DNA of 64,000 nt, from assembly GCA_026724425.1 (NCBI GenBank), contig JAIUCV010000011.1, positions 6,283,501 through 6,347,500 on the forward strand, in the 5' to 3' direction. Within the stretch, counting starts at the first letter, position 1; the number at the start of each line of letters is the position of its first letter. The stretch comes from Erythrophleum ivorense. Taxonomy: Eukaryota > Streptophyta > Magnoliopsida > Fabales > Fabaceae. Positions 1-13,400 of this stretch are shown here, one piece after another. The position numbers were made by a program, and so were the translations under genes. The notes under the pieces are model-generated. The model was not told the DNA's origin. It searched no databases and was given only the letters and a program-made list of their open reading frames with translations.

Positions 1-3000
1 AACGTACACATATATTTGAATGTATGTTGCACATACTACTAGTAGATTAGAAGCCCGGCACCCACAGCAAGAAGACAATTAAGTTCTAGCAATAAATACT
101 GTGTACTCTTTGGTTTGGTGCATATTCACATACCTTATCCTTGACCAAACCACCTGAAGTGAAAACCCCAGCATCTTCCAATGCCACAAGAACTCTTTTC
201 TGCAGAATCAATCCATACATAAACATTTTAATAGTTTGGTATATGGAAACAGAGTAGCAACATAAAAGCATTAGAGGATGGCCTGAAATCAATTTTAAGT
301 TTGCACCAAATGTTAGCAGCTGCATGATAAGGTATGCATTTAACAAGCTAAGGAAAAGAGCCATTACAATATAGTACTAAGCTACTAGAATGTGCTGCTT
401 AGGGGAAAAATAAGCCAGTCAAAGTCAAGAGAAAAGGTTATAAAATTTCTTTAATATAACAAATCTAATGCAGCAAGAATAATGCCAAGCTTACAAATTC
501 CACACATTGAAGAAAATCCTAGAATTTTCACCTCAAGCAACAATACAACATCCTAGTTCATACAGTGTTGTCTGTGGTAGTAAACTTTTGCCCCACTAGG
601 TTGGAAGACTGTGAAGTTAGCTCATTGATTCCATTAAGCTCATAAGACATGAAGGATAAATCATTTAGAATAACATGAGGAATAATGATTTAGACAGACG
701 TGGAAGATAAATGATTCCAACAATACATTCTTTACTGAGAAATATATATATATATATATATTATGCAGAAAATGTTTGCACACACCTCACTTTCATCATC
801 CAGAACTCGTTCCATGAGATATAGATCACAAAATTTTGTTATCTCCAACAATACTTCCAGCACAGAGGACCTTACAGTTGCTTGTTTCTGCCAAGAACAG
901 CATAAGCCACGTTGATATCTTTCTTCAGTTTAATGTGTTAAAACAATATACAAAATAGAATATCTCACCACCTGAAGCTCCTCTGAACTACTTTCCTCAA
1001 GGATCACTCCAAGAAGACGACAAGTAACCTGCAGACAAGTCACAGTAGACCATAAAATTCAAACTTGTATTATATATATTTCTATCATCAACTATCTTAT
1101 AGTGGTTTATCACTAACCACATTGTACAGATCAAGGCACACACTGTCTTATTGATGTTAATCACAAGAAAAAGAATAGAACCATCTTATGGTGGTTTATC
1201 ATAGTTGATAATCAGGTTTTTGTCAATCCAAGAACATACCTTAGACCAAATTACTATGTTCAACAAAATTACTTTGATTTATTTTTTTCCTTCTCTTTTA
1301 GATTTTTTGAATAAAAGAACGAATTTTATTAGAGTAAGAAATAATTATAAGAGTATAAATTACAATATCCACTTATAAGAAACCAAAAAATATAAATACC
1401 AGAACAAACAAGAAAAAGCACAGCCATTAAGCAGAGCGCTCCAAGCTCTCATATCCAACAAAGGAACCCCTCTAAATTAGCATTTGCACAGCAACACTAA
1501 GAAGCCAAGAAGACCACTTTATCCCATAAGAGGAGTAACAGCAGCAGGGGAACAAAAAAGTAAAATAAAATCCTTGCTATTCTCTATGTGTTATTCGTAA
1601 TATCTTTTTCCTTCTATTTCAATATTTTCTAGATAAATATGATACTAAATCAACGAGATTAGGAATTGATTGGGCCTCAGACATTCAGAATACAGGAAAA
1701 TGCATTTCCTTTCATCACATTTTGTAAATTCATAGTGAGAAGAGACAGCAATTAAGAGTTAAAACAACACAAGAACAACTACAATTTTGTATCAGTTATT
1801 TAATGCTGTTCGAATTCAAAACTTTATAATGTGATTACACCTATCATGTGTCAAGCATCTTTAATCTATAAAGCTACTGAAAAGCATGGCCAGTCTACCA
1901 TAACATGGCAGATTAGTTTACTTTGACTAGTTAAACTTTGACAAGGTCAAGAATCAAGATAGATTCACGTAAACCATAACAACAAGAACGCATTAAGCAT
2001 GAACAAACTTGATTAGCACAGAAAAGTACCAGAGTATATGTGTTTAATTACCTTCCGTCCTTCACTCAACTTCTGCCTAACTATCTGCCCCAATGTTGGC
2101 TGGAAAAGTCAAGAAAAAATGAGTTAAAAATTGCCTATTATACCCAAAGCAACCCAACATGATTGAGCGTGGATATCAAAGATTCAAGCACTGTCTGAAG
2201 CAGTGGACAATGACAATGCCAATAACCTTGACTGGTTGAAAGAACTCATCTACAACATTTTGTGCTCTTGCATCGTCTGAGGGTGAACAAACTCCAGAAG
2301 GAATTACTGAGGCATTAGAATGTGTACTGCCTCCAGAATTACTAGGCGTAGTGGCTTGCCGTTTTCTTTGCCTTTGTTGAGATCCACTAGGTGATCTCAG
2401 CATCCTCCAGGTGAAGATAATTGCAACAGCAAGACCCGCAACTGCCCCAACAGAGCGTGAATCCTGATACCAAGTTGAGCATAGTGAAAATTTACCCATT
2501 TGAAAGATGGTAGTTGCATCACGTTACACTTCAAAGACAAAGATGAGACACCCATTTAACCAAATTGAGATACGACTAGCAAGAAACTGGGACATCAGTG
2601 AAAAATATATGCTCTATATGAAAACAGACCAACACATTGGACATATACTTTATGCAACTCTAGGTCTCCCATCACCCACACCTGCCCCAAAAACAAAAAT
2701 GATACACTCACAGAGACACGCACACAAACAGATTTAAGCTCTAAATTGCTACTCTATCACGCTACAAGAAACTTGGATTTTGATGTAAAATCACAGCTGT
2801 GGCTTTTGAAACCAGATTTTGGTCGTCCAAGAGTTACTCAGAAAAATGAAACGCCTAGCAAATTTGCTATGTAAGATAAAATATTAATTATCAACAGATT
2901 CAATGAATTAGTAATCTATTAGTCTATATAGCCACTTTTCAAGAGGAAAAGTAAATGAAAATTGTTGATTTCTCAGTGTATGGAGTTGATCTAGAGCTTT

Positions 3001-4349
3001 AAAAATTTTGAACTGTCTGTATTTTATGGGTCTGAGGACCATATTGAGCGGAGACTATCTTTATTTTTTTTTTTGGGGGGGACAGTATTCATTTTATGAA
3101 CCTGAGGCTTACTGTATTAACAGGACATGTGTGCCTCTGCTACATTTCTGAATAATCCCCATCAACCTTTTTTCTTGTTCCCAGTGTTTTTGATTAACCA
3201 TTTCAGGTTCTTTTTTTTAGCTTTTCTATAGTAAAAGAGGGAAAAGGAATCTGATGCCAGCACCACCTCCTCGAGTAGCATCACCAAGATCAAGGACATA
3301 ACATCATAAGATTACAAAATCAAAAATATATTGAGACACTAGCTTATCACAATCTATTTTATTCTACTGACCTCACCTGAGAAACTAAAACATTGTACAT
3401 TTTGCTTTTAACATACATTCATCTACCATTGCACTAAAATCTGAGATGACTTCACACATCAGACTTTATAAAAACCAAGTCTGGAAGGGTGCCCGAAGAC
3501 AACTAGACACTCATAAATTGATGCTCTATATACCATGCCAGCCTAGAAAGTTATCTGTACTTAACAAATGAGCCAATCAATAATATTGCACAGAAATTAA
3601 TATTCATTCTTCAGAGAGCCAATTCAATGGTTAATATTTTGATAGGTCATTTATGGGACTAGACGAAAGTTTGATCAGAAGAAGCGGTAGATAAGATTCA
3701 TAATTACGTTTCAAAAGTATGTTACTTACAATTCACCCAAACTAACGCTATGTAGACAAATATGGGCATAAAAAATATTTTCCTCATATTAAGCAATGAT
3801 ATTTAGCTTCAGATAGTCAAATAGTTTTCATTGCTCGGTTTCAGCTCCGCTTAAATCAGGCAAAGGAACACACTTTGAGCTTTTTATGTTTGCGTTTTAG
3901 CTGTTCCCTATATCCTTTTTTTTTTATTTGGCTAATCATGTTCCTTTCCTCAATCACAATTCTTACAAAATTTCAGCTGAGAATTATTGAAAAATAAATA
4001 AATAAATAAGTACTACCACAATCAACTACAATTTGGAAGAGCAGCGAACAAAACGAAACTCGAACAGAAGGGTGGAAAAAAGAATAGAAGATATTGAATA
4101 TAAGCATTGAAAAAACGATGATTAACAAAAAGAAAAGGAAAATTGAACATTCTTTTGCCCACATAAGGGATGTCAGATCCGCTAAAATGGCCAAGAAATA
4201 AACGAATAAGACAAAAATTAATTGCTCATAGAGAGCAAAAATACCAGGTTTTGTATGAAGATCGGTAAGAAATTGGACATCTTGACCGTGATATAAGCTC
4301 CCAATCGTTTGATAAGCTGGAACAGCTCTTCTTTCGAGGTGTCGAGCAT
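1..4349 (-). CDS. PEX22: PEX22, peroxisome biogenesis protein 22 (partial, 3' end beyond window)
   Basis: Six minus-strand exons can be joined in frame at GT-AG borders: 4245-4349 (ATG at 4347-4349), 2227-2463, 2052-2099, 972-1028, 786-887 and 134-199, 205 codons in all. The rest of the C terminus lies left of position 1. The product matches plant PEX22: an N-terminal KRLGAYITVKMSN stretch, one membrane segment at about residues 38-56 (SVGAVAGLAVAIIFTW), a basic Ser/Thr-rich linker, then the cytosolic domain with VVDEFFQPVKPTLGQIV and LVALEDAGVFTSGGLVKDK. In known plants PEX22 sits in the peroxisome membrane and docks the ubiquitin-conjugating enzyme PEX4, which recycles the PEX5 receptor. 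All visible exons are whole-codon (phase 0). No stop or frameshift was seen, so the gene looks intact. The family assignment is firm; the missing last exons are inferred. Confidence 0.93.
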
Positions 4350-7300
4350 GGTATACCTCCGCCTAAAGAGGAATTCTCCGTTTCACGACGATGGCGTTTA
4401 AGAGGATTGCTCAAATTCTCAGGCCTTTCATCGCCGATCACTGTTCGAAAGAGAAAGAGAAACTCAGCCCAGCGTCAACGACAGCACAAAGAGGGAGCTT
4501 TCGAGTTTCGACACGAAGTGGTTTGATTCCAGAAGAGAAAATCAATATATTATTAAATTTTGCTTTTTCTGAGTGTTTCCCTTGGCTTTTTGGTCTGCAC
4601 TTGCCTAGTTATTTGTTTGTTTTTTCGTCTGGAGATTTATCTATTATTTTTTTTCTCATGAGGAATAATCAGTTGTAAAGTTAGAAATATTTTAAAATTT
4701 TAAAAATTTTGCTAAATATATAGAATTATAAAAGTCATATTAAGTATCAATTACTTTGTTTCAAAAAACAAAATTTATATATAATTTTTTATATTTTATT
4801 GTTAGATTTTTTTAATTAAAATATAATAAATATATAATTTTTTAATCAAATCATATATAAATCATGATATTATTGAAAAATGAATATAAAAAATTAATAG
4901 AATCTATTGAAAAAAAACTATTAACATCTACTAATATTAATAAAGTGATAATTAAAGAAATATTAAATGGGTATGAGTAGAATTAAACATCAAACTCTTT
5001 ACATTAAATTCACTTTATTTTTAAATGTTGAAGTTAGAAGAATGTGAGTTAGAAGTTTATTAGCAAATGAAGTATACACTTGAGTCCTTCAAAATATGAT
5101 TGACTTAAAGTCTCTCCAAATAATACAAAATACACATGTTAATTCTCAATTGTTTCTGTTTGGTTCAATGTGGTCCTTTCGGTGGATCACAAATCCCCAT
5201 CAAAAATTAAGAACAAAATTAAAGTTAGTTATGTTTTTATGACAAAATTTCAATACATTCTTATATTTTTATTATTAGATTTTAATAAAAACGTAATTAA
5301 TGAAAAATATTTTGAAAGTGTCAATAAAGTAATCTTGAATTATAAGAAAGATTTTTTATTAAATATAATAATATATATATTAAAAATTGTACTCAAATTT
5401 TTTAAGAGTTCAATCTTGTTAAGTAAGATTCACTCATTTATTTGATATAAGTAGTTTAACTTACTATCTGAAAGATCTAATCATGGGAAAAAAAAGTGTG
5501 GAAGATTATGAGAATGATATTTTCCTATTAAATTCTTCGCTAACAAGAGAATCCCGAAGAGCAAAGTCTGGCAACGTCTACTTAGTTAATTCACAAGTAC
5601 AACCAAAATGGAGGTCCACCCTCGCATACTGCAAGTACTTGGTCCCTACTTCTTGCCTCAATCAATCGCAGAACAGTTGAAGACGCATCAAATTCAATCA
5701 CAGAATAGCATTATTTTCAGTTTGTTTATATTGATTATAATTGCTACCAGCAGATTCTTTTTTAGGTATCAGTTGGCACAGCGTGTGAGACACAGCCAAC
5801 TCTCAGGTCTCTGGCAGTTCCGAGACACAGTAATGTGAAAATCACAGAGCAAGATCAAGGTATTTAATTAATTAACTTTTTTTTTTTGGGTCTAGATTTC
5901 ATTAAAGAGACAGGCACTAGCATGGCGATTTTCTTTGTTTGCTGGGACTCTGCAAAATCTTATATGAGAGTTGGGACGGAGAGAGACTTCAGATACTCTA
6001 CAGTCACAAATTATCTACATACGATGTTATTAGAAAGAAAGAGAGAAAAAAAGAAAAACTAGGTATAAATTATAATGTTTGGTTTGATATGCGATAAAAG
6101 AAATTGAGAGAATAAAAATAAAAGAAAAAAGTTTATATGTATGATAAAAAATAACGCTCATATTCTTATTTTAAAAAAATAAGTATTATTATTGAATAAT
6201 AATAAGGATGTAGTAAACATTTTCTACTTTTTTTTGTTTTTGAAAAGCTCTCATTCCCATCAATATTCTCTCTTTGATATCAGATACAGCTTAAAAAATG
6301 AAAGAGTCTCATACACATCCTCGTTCTTATATTTCTCTCCCTCTCTCTCTAACTAGATAATTATAGGTATCTCTCCCCATGACATGAGGGTGACAGTAAA
6401 TTTCCCATTGTCAAGGAATTTGTGGAGATGGAGATTACGCTCTTTGCCCCTCACCAGTGTCGATCTCACTGTATTAAAATCACTGAAATATCCTTTGTTT
6501 TATTCTATTTATATATGTCTAAATCAATGTCCATACATTTATAATTAACGCTAATGAACTTTAGTATATTCTTTTAGGGATATATTTCAATTTAAGATTA
6601 TATTGTTTTCCTTTTTTTTCAAAATTTTACTTTCATAAAATTTTGCATAATCTTCATAAAATTTTATAAATACAAATATTCTTGCAAGAACCCAGTCTCT
6701 TATCGGGAATGGAAGTAGGAGAATTTGTGCCAGTGAAGAACGATATGGGAATGCAAAGTCAAGACAGCAGCGAGAACAAGTAAAGAAAGCCTCCCCGCCA
6801 GGCACCAGCCTTGCCGCATTGCCATCCTTGACAGGTACAAAGGCCAAATCAAAGTAGAAGATAACGCAGAGACTGCTGATTTAAACCTTACAGCCCTGGC
6901 CCACACCTCTTTTCCGTAAGAATACATCATGAAACCAATGAGGCAACATACCTCACCGCAAATCAACTCTGGCTAACCGAAAGAAGAATACAACTCCAAC
7001 AAACACAATTTTAGACTACAATATAAGGAAATTAGCAACATATCTAACCAATATTACGACTATAAAACAAAGGAACACTTGCTCCAATACGATGCAAGCG
7101 TTTTTTTCTTCTTTTTTTTTTCTTTCTATTTATGAACGCCTTGGTTACTGTAGGTGCACCTGGTCCGCTTAACAACTTACTCACCCAGAAAGCTTGCCAA
7201 GCATATACAATGAAATGGTTATATAATGAAGCAAGCATCACTAAATGAGCACTGTAATAAATGAATAAACTGTTCATTTTTGTGAACAAAGAATAATATT

Positions 7301-7411
7301 TTATAAGCAAGAAAAACCTTTAAAATGACATAATGGAAAGGAGAACCGCCATCCCCAAAATATTGATAATATCTCAAATAATGCCGCCAAGGCATCATAC
7401 TGTTCGGTAGC
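4350..7411. other. Intergenic stretch between PEX22 and the EXS gene
   Basis: This is about 3 kb between the divergent-side start of PEX22 and the stop codon of the EXS gene. It is mostly AT-rich (4680-5460 is nearly all A/T runs) and I found no convincing gene. The stretch just above 4349 should hold the PEX22 promoter and leader. The stretch below 7411 must hold the 3' UTR of the EXS gene. A less AT-rich island at about 6690-6970 stands out and is reported as a finding. Short open frames here (for example at 5608-5838) have no recognisable family. Confidence 0.6.
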
Positions 7412-10400
7412 CTATACACTGTGATTATTTGAATGAAGTAATTTCTCTTCCTCATTTGGCATGTCACTCATAGGAAGCTGAATATGCGACTTGGAATTCA
7501 TTTTATTCATCTCATTCTCTACCCGGAAAAAGATCCATTGGAAGCGACGGAAAATCTCCAAGGCAGCAATTGTGAACAAGGTGAGGTGGTTATGGCGGAG
7601 ATGGGCAGACAGCTTGTATGTCCATGTACAACGCAAAACCAGATTGCTTCCAATCACCCAAATGTAAACCTGCATTCCCAAGCATGTATAAATTACTTCA
7701 GGACAGTGAGGAACAATTTATTCTTCTTTAGCACATATAAACCTCATGCATATATATTAGTTAGAAGAGGTTGATTTAACCATGAGCTAAGCTACAGCAT
7801 CATAAGTTAATTGACCTTTACTAAACTACTTTAAGACAATGACAGAGTTGGATCAGATTTTGCCTACAAGTTCGCATTACAGAGAAGTGTGCAAGTCACA
7901 ATCGATAGCTTAGTTAAGGCGTTGGACAGCAAAAGCCAAAGTGCTACCAACTGTTCAGTTTAAAAGATCAATACGGATCTTTAATTTATTTATTTATAAT
8001 AAAAGAAAAATAATACTTTTCAACTCTATGGCTAGTCTTCTTTAGCAGTCCTTACCCATCTCCTTCCATGCAACATATGTGATAACGAATGTGGTTTGCT
8101 GAATTTGAATATCCGAGTGAAGGAACTGAAAACAAAAATTGGAAAATGAAAAAAAGGGGACATCTGTCAGCATGACACAAGACATTATTTTTATTAACAC
8201 AAGACACTATGTTATATAAAATAAAAATTACAATATATATGTGGATTTTCAACCGCATAATTGCAACAAATATAACTTGATCAATTTGACTGACACCAAA
8301 GACATTTGATCACTACATAAATTTTAACATGTTAACACCACAGCTTCTCCTATACCTCATTCAACATAAACAATTGGGATCACCAAATCAAGACTCTGAT
8401 TACGTGCAACATCATAATGCAGACATAAGTTTCGTCCGCATCTATACAGAAAATGAAATTTCTATAGAAGAACCCTTGCGCACTGAAAAATTAAAATTCT
8501 AATTATAAAGGTGTTCATTGGCCCCGTTGGCTTAGTGCTCGGGCTAGGCTGGGGAAGGGGGGGGGGAAGAAAAGGTAGGCAAGGCTGGGCCAAGCAGATT
8601 GGCCAGCTAGGCTGGCCCAGCCCAGCCCAGTCCAATGAGTATATAGTATAGTAAAAAAAAAGATGGGACCAAAATTAAAAGAAAATTTTTTAAGAGTTAT
8701 TTTGTAATTTTAGCCAAAAATCTTTAAAGACATTTAACAGATTATAAATAGCCAAAGAGATCAAAGCTCCTGCCAAACTGATCCTGAGTATAATTATCAT
8801 ATTCAAACCCATAAAAGAAAAAACGAGATAGAAAACATGCACTTTTTAAATTTGAAAGCAAAATTCTCAAAATTAAGATAATAATCATTTCTTTTCTTTT
8901 GGGAAGATAAAGAGGCCAATCTGCCTTCAATAGTTTGCGTCACATCCATCTCAAAAAAATTATCCCCCCACAAAAAAAAAATTAGACTATCAAACTCTAA
9001 GTTATCATTTTTTAAAGTTTCACTCCCATGCCTGAATTTTTTTCCTATTTCTTCCTCTGGACCCATGTTTTTCATTTTTATTGCATAAATTTCACATTGA
9101 TGTATTAAAATAAGTGGTCATATGCTCAAAATGATCAAGTGATTATGGAAATTTGAACTTTCAAAGTTTTGAAGTTCTAAAAAAACCAATAAATAAAATA
9201 TTGCATGACTTAGTTAGGCCTGATATGCCTAGCCCGGTCACAACAGGCAAGAAAATCACATCAAAAATCTACCTCGGTCTGGCCCATGTGCACCCCTATC
9301 TAATCACCTCACAACTCAACCCCCTAGCTCTGCACATTGGAAAGCCACAGAAAAGAGTACCTAATGCAGTAGTTTATGCCTGTTTGGCCATGCTGCTACA
9401 CAAGATAAAAGCACTTTTAAGCCCAATAAAAGCACTTTCTTACATTTTATTGACGTTTGGACAAGATATAAAATCACTTTTCTGTGACAGCAGCATTCAT
9501 TTTTCTGCAGTTCAAAGCGAGATTCAAAAGATACTATTAAATAAGGGAGGGCAAACATTTGGCATACCTCAAGTCCCAATCTCGAGTCACATCCCAGTAG
9601 AAAGAGTATAATGAGTTCACAACACTTGAAAGAAGCCAGAGAGGCCTATATAAGTTTGTCCAACTATCAGGGAAGACATGATACTTGAGGGCAGAAAGAA
9701 AAATTACTGGCACTGCAGTTGAATATTTTAAAGCTGAAACCATAAGCAAACCAAGTTAGAATTGACACAATGCAGCACAACCATTTTAGGAAAAACATGA
9801 TAAGTTGTTCCAGAAATGGAGTCCTGAACCATTTGGAAGCAAAATGCACAGAATTCACAAAGCACTAGATTCTCAAACTCTCTATGATATGGATTTGAAA
9901 AAATATTAATTAAATAAAATAAATACCTAAGAGACCAAAAAAACTCATAAGCTAATGTAAGACATCAATTTTCTAAAACTTGAAAATACTTCTGTAAGTA
10001 ATACAAGTTTTAGAAAGGAAACAGAGCGAGCATAAAAAAGAGTAACCAAGAGTTCTTACCATTCAGAAGTGTAGTTTTCTCCCCACTATCCTTGTACTGC
10101 CGGAGACATTGGTTTAAACGGAAAAGGTAAGGTAAAACAAGAGCCAAAGGGATTGCAATAGAGTGGCTGCCACAAACAGAATCAGCTTCTAACCATGCGA
10201 TTGTGGCAACCTACAAAGTTTTTAAAAATCATTCCCTATTAGGTAACTGAAGCATCTCCTGTAAAACTAGAACAAGATAAAAAGTGCTGTTGATAATAAA
10301 TGAGCTCTTTGGGAACAGTGAATGATATTAAATTATTAGGCATTCAGCAATTAAGAAGGCTCAACATCAGATGCTAATTAAAGGCAGATGATTTCGTCAT

Positions 10401-13400
10401 ATCTGCCTTCCAGAAACTCTACACCCAAGCATCAATAAGCATGATCAGAACCATAGACAAAACCAAAAATCTCACAATCCTAAGATCCAGCATTCTGAAA
10501 CGTAGAGGAAAAACAATTGACTTAATTCAGAAGTCTGCAGTGAGGGAAAGCAATCCAAGTATAAAAAGAAATGAAAAATGCCTAGCAACACCCCAAAATG
10601 CTATGCCAAAAAGAAGAGAGTTTCCGAAGAGGATTTTTTTTTGGGGTAAAAAAAAAAAAGAGGCATTTTAATTTGAAATTTTAATGGCACCACAAATTTC
10701 AAAATCTGAAATAATTAAAAAGGTTAAGGAAAATTAACAGCAGCAGCAAATTAGACTTGTTCATCTTCAGGGGACAGACCTATCTAACATTTATGGGTCC
10801 AATCTTAAATCTGATATTCAAAGCTTCCAACATTTAATCACACTAGAGTGCGAGAGAATAAAATTTTTTAACAAAACCAAGTTATTGTATCACATAATGA
10901 CAATTCAAACAAAAAAACCTACCATATACTCTTAAGTTGATCAGATTCTGCCATAATCAGAATAGTATTACTCAAAAGTTACAGAAAAGATAAAACACAG
11001 AAAATATAGTCTTTTCAGGACAAGAAACCAAATCCTCACAATCTAACCAGATGTTCAGATAATCCAGGCCCTTCAAACATTTCTCCATAGAATGCTTTAG
11101 GGCTTAGGCCCAAGCATAAAACAATATTAGTAACTAATTCTTAAGGGGAAACTACATTTGAAACCCCCCTGTGGAACTATAGTCTAATTACAACTTTGGC
11201 ACATCAACTTCAAAATATAACACTTTACCCTCATGAGCTATCACAAGAAACTGAAAATGTTAACTGCATGTTAATTTAATGTCTTAAAGGCACGAAAAGG
11301 GCACATGTAGCACGGCTAACCAAAATACATGCCATAAGAAGGCTTCATCCTCCCCCACCTCTCCCATTCCTATACATGTTCACAATCAGGCTAAGCATCA
11401 TGATCACAAACATCACTCTGGCAGCTCATGCACTACTGAACCAAATTTCAAAACTTCAAATCCTAAGCCAAAATCAAAGCCCCTCTCAGACACTTCATAC
11501 TCAAAACCCTAACCACTCAAAAGTGGGCATGACCACAGATTTAATAAACTGAAGGTCTTACATTTAGTGCAATGGATGTAATTCTCCTAATTGTTGGGGC
11601 CACCAGTTTGCACTTTGTGGCATTCAATGACTTGTCAGATTCCAGCAGCTTCTTGGATGCCATTTTGACAGTCTCCGTCAACTGCAAGGGTGTGCCATTG
11701 GCTCCAACAAACCCATTTCTCAGTCCAAACCAAATCACAGGGGCTCTCTGGATTTGGACAAAGAATACATGCAGCCACTTCTTGAGCAGTCAGATATCGA
11801 ATGCTGATGCTTCAAACAGCTTGGATCTTCAACAAAATCAAGCCAATTTGTTTGATGTCCTTCAATTGCCGTGTTTGGTATGGCTGAGGTGAGGGAGATA
11901 CATTGAAAGAGGAAAATGGGGCTGGGGGAGGGGGAATGAAGCAGTCCGGCATGTATTCTGGTCAACCAAGTTACATGCGCCCCTAATGTTGCTACAAGAT
12001 GTTAAAATTAATAGAGAATTAATGCTTGGGTAAAGTAATACATTTTAAAGTTCATGTACCAAAGCTATAATTAGGCTATTATAGTTCAAGGGGGTTAAAT
12101 GTAGTTTCCCCAATTTACTAATACATCATTCACCTCTATTAAAAACATTTACATGTATTATGAGATTTTTTTTTCCCCATTACATCTGACTTCTTATCCT
12201 TTCTGTTTCAGAGCTACAGTAAAAAATAGTTTACAAGTAGGTGTTCTTATCTAACATAATCCTCCCCTACTTTTCAGTTTAGATTAGCCTTAAATCAAGT
12301 TCCTATCAAAACACAATCAGTGTCAAGGCACTACTCATCTTAAAAGCATAAGCTCAGACAAGCCATGAAATATTTTTTGTTAAATTAGAATTTGTTCTCT
12401 TAAGTTTATTAATTGTTTCAATTCAATTTGGTCCCTTAAGTTTGCTTTGGGGCAAACTGGTCCTTTAACTTATAATTCATATCATATGTATCCCAAATTA
12501 TTAGCTCCCTCTACGAGATTAACAGACGTATGGTAGGATACCAAATCAGCATTGTCAAACATGTTTGTTAACAGAGTTGATTATTTAAGATACATATATG
12601 AATTAGAAAATAGAGGACCATTTGGCACGATGTAGATTTCAGGGACCAAATCAAAACAATAAATAAACTTTAGAGACCAAAATATCCTTTTACCAATATT
12701 TTTTTATCTCCAACATGTCCCCGCACTTGAAATCCCATTGAGCTTGAAGTATGGACAAAGCAAAGGGGCATGCTTACCTATTGCAAAAGCTTAAATTTAA
12801 TTAAAGGAATGGGACAGCAAGGATCAAATCTAGACCACTAAATCAAAGAGCTTCTGTTACCATGTCAAAGAACTACTCATCCTAAAAGCTTAAGTTGTTG
12901 GGTGCAAGCCCAGGAATAGGTTTTATCACTAACAAGCCCAATCTACTTCAAATTTACTTGATCAGGTAATGATGAACAATAATTATTTGACTGCAAATTG
13001 GTTTATGATCTCTACAAAGTGGTAAGATTTAATAATCTATATACATTTTTAAAAAAAATGAAAAGATAAAGAAAACAAGGACCAAAATATGACCTCAATA
13101 AACCCCAGAAAAAATCGATATCAACAAAGATGGTATTAATATTCAAATCTAACACAATGGAAAGCATCAACTTCAGTTTATCAGAATCAAACCTGTTGAT
13201 GAACCATTCGACAAACTGAACGCTCTAAATCAGAAAAGACCTGCATAAAATTGGCAAACATAACCAAACAAAACACAATAGAGGATTAATAGAAGCCAAA
13301 CTTTAGATAAACAAGCCATGTCAATTATAAAGTCTATGGGCTCAGCATATCCTCCGTACCCTACTCTTAACGATGCACATACCTAAATTCATGCTCATAT

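Noticed and set aside
743..760. Short AT dinucleotide runs (also near 22122, 38970 and 46661)
   Set aside because: They are ordinary microsatellites in AT-rich plant DNA. None forms an array with spacers, and no CRISPR-like structure exists in the window.
1080..1215. Repeated CATCTTA(T)GTGGTTTATCA words in a PEX22 intron
   Set aside because: Two short copies only, about 100 bp apart. This fits a small local duplication without further structure.
5608..5838. Small open frame starting MEVHPRIL
   Set aside because: It matches no family and has neither a promoter nor splice support in an AT-rich spacer.
9153..9611. 152-codon plus-strand open frame
   Set aside because: It overlaps exon 11 of the EXS gene in antisense and the adjoining intron. 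It has no family likeness, so it is a shadow frame.
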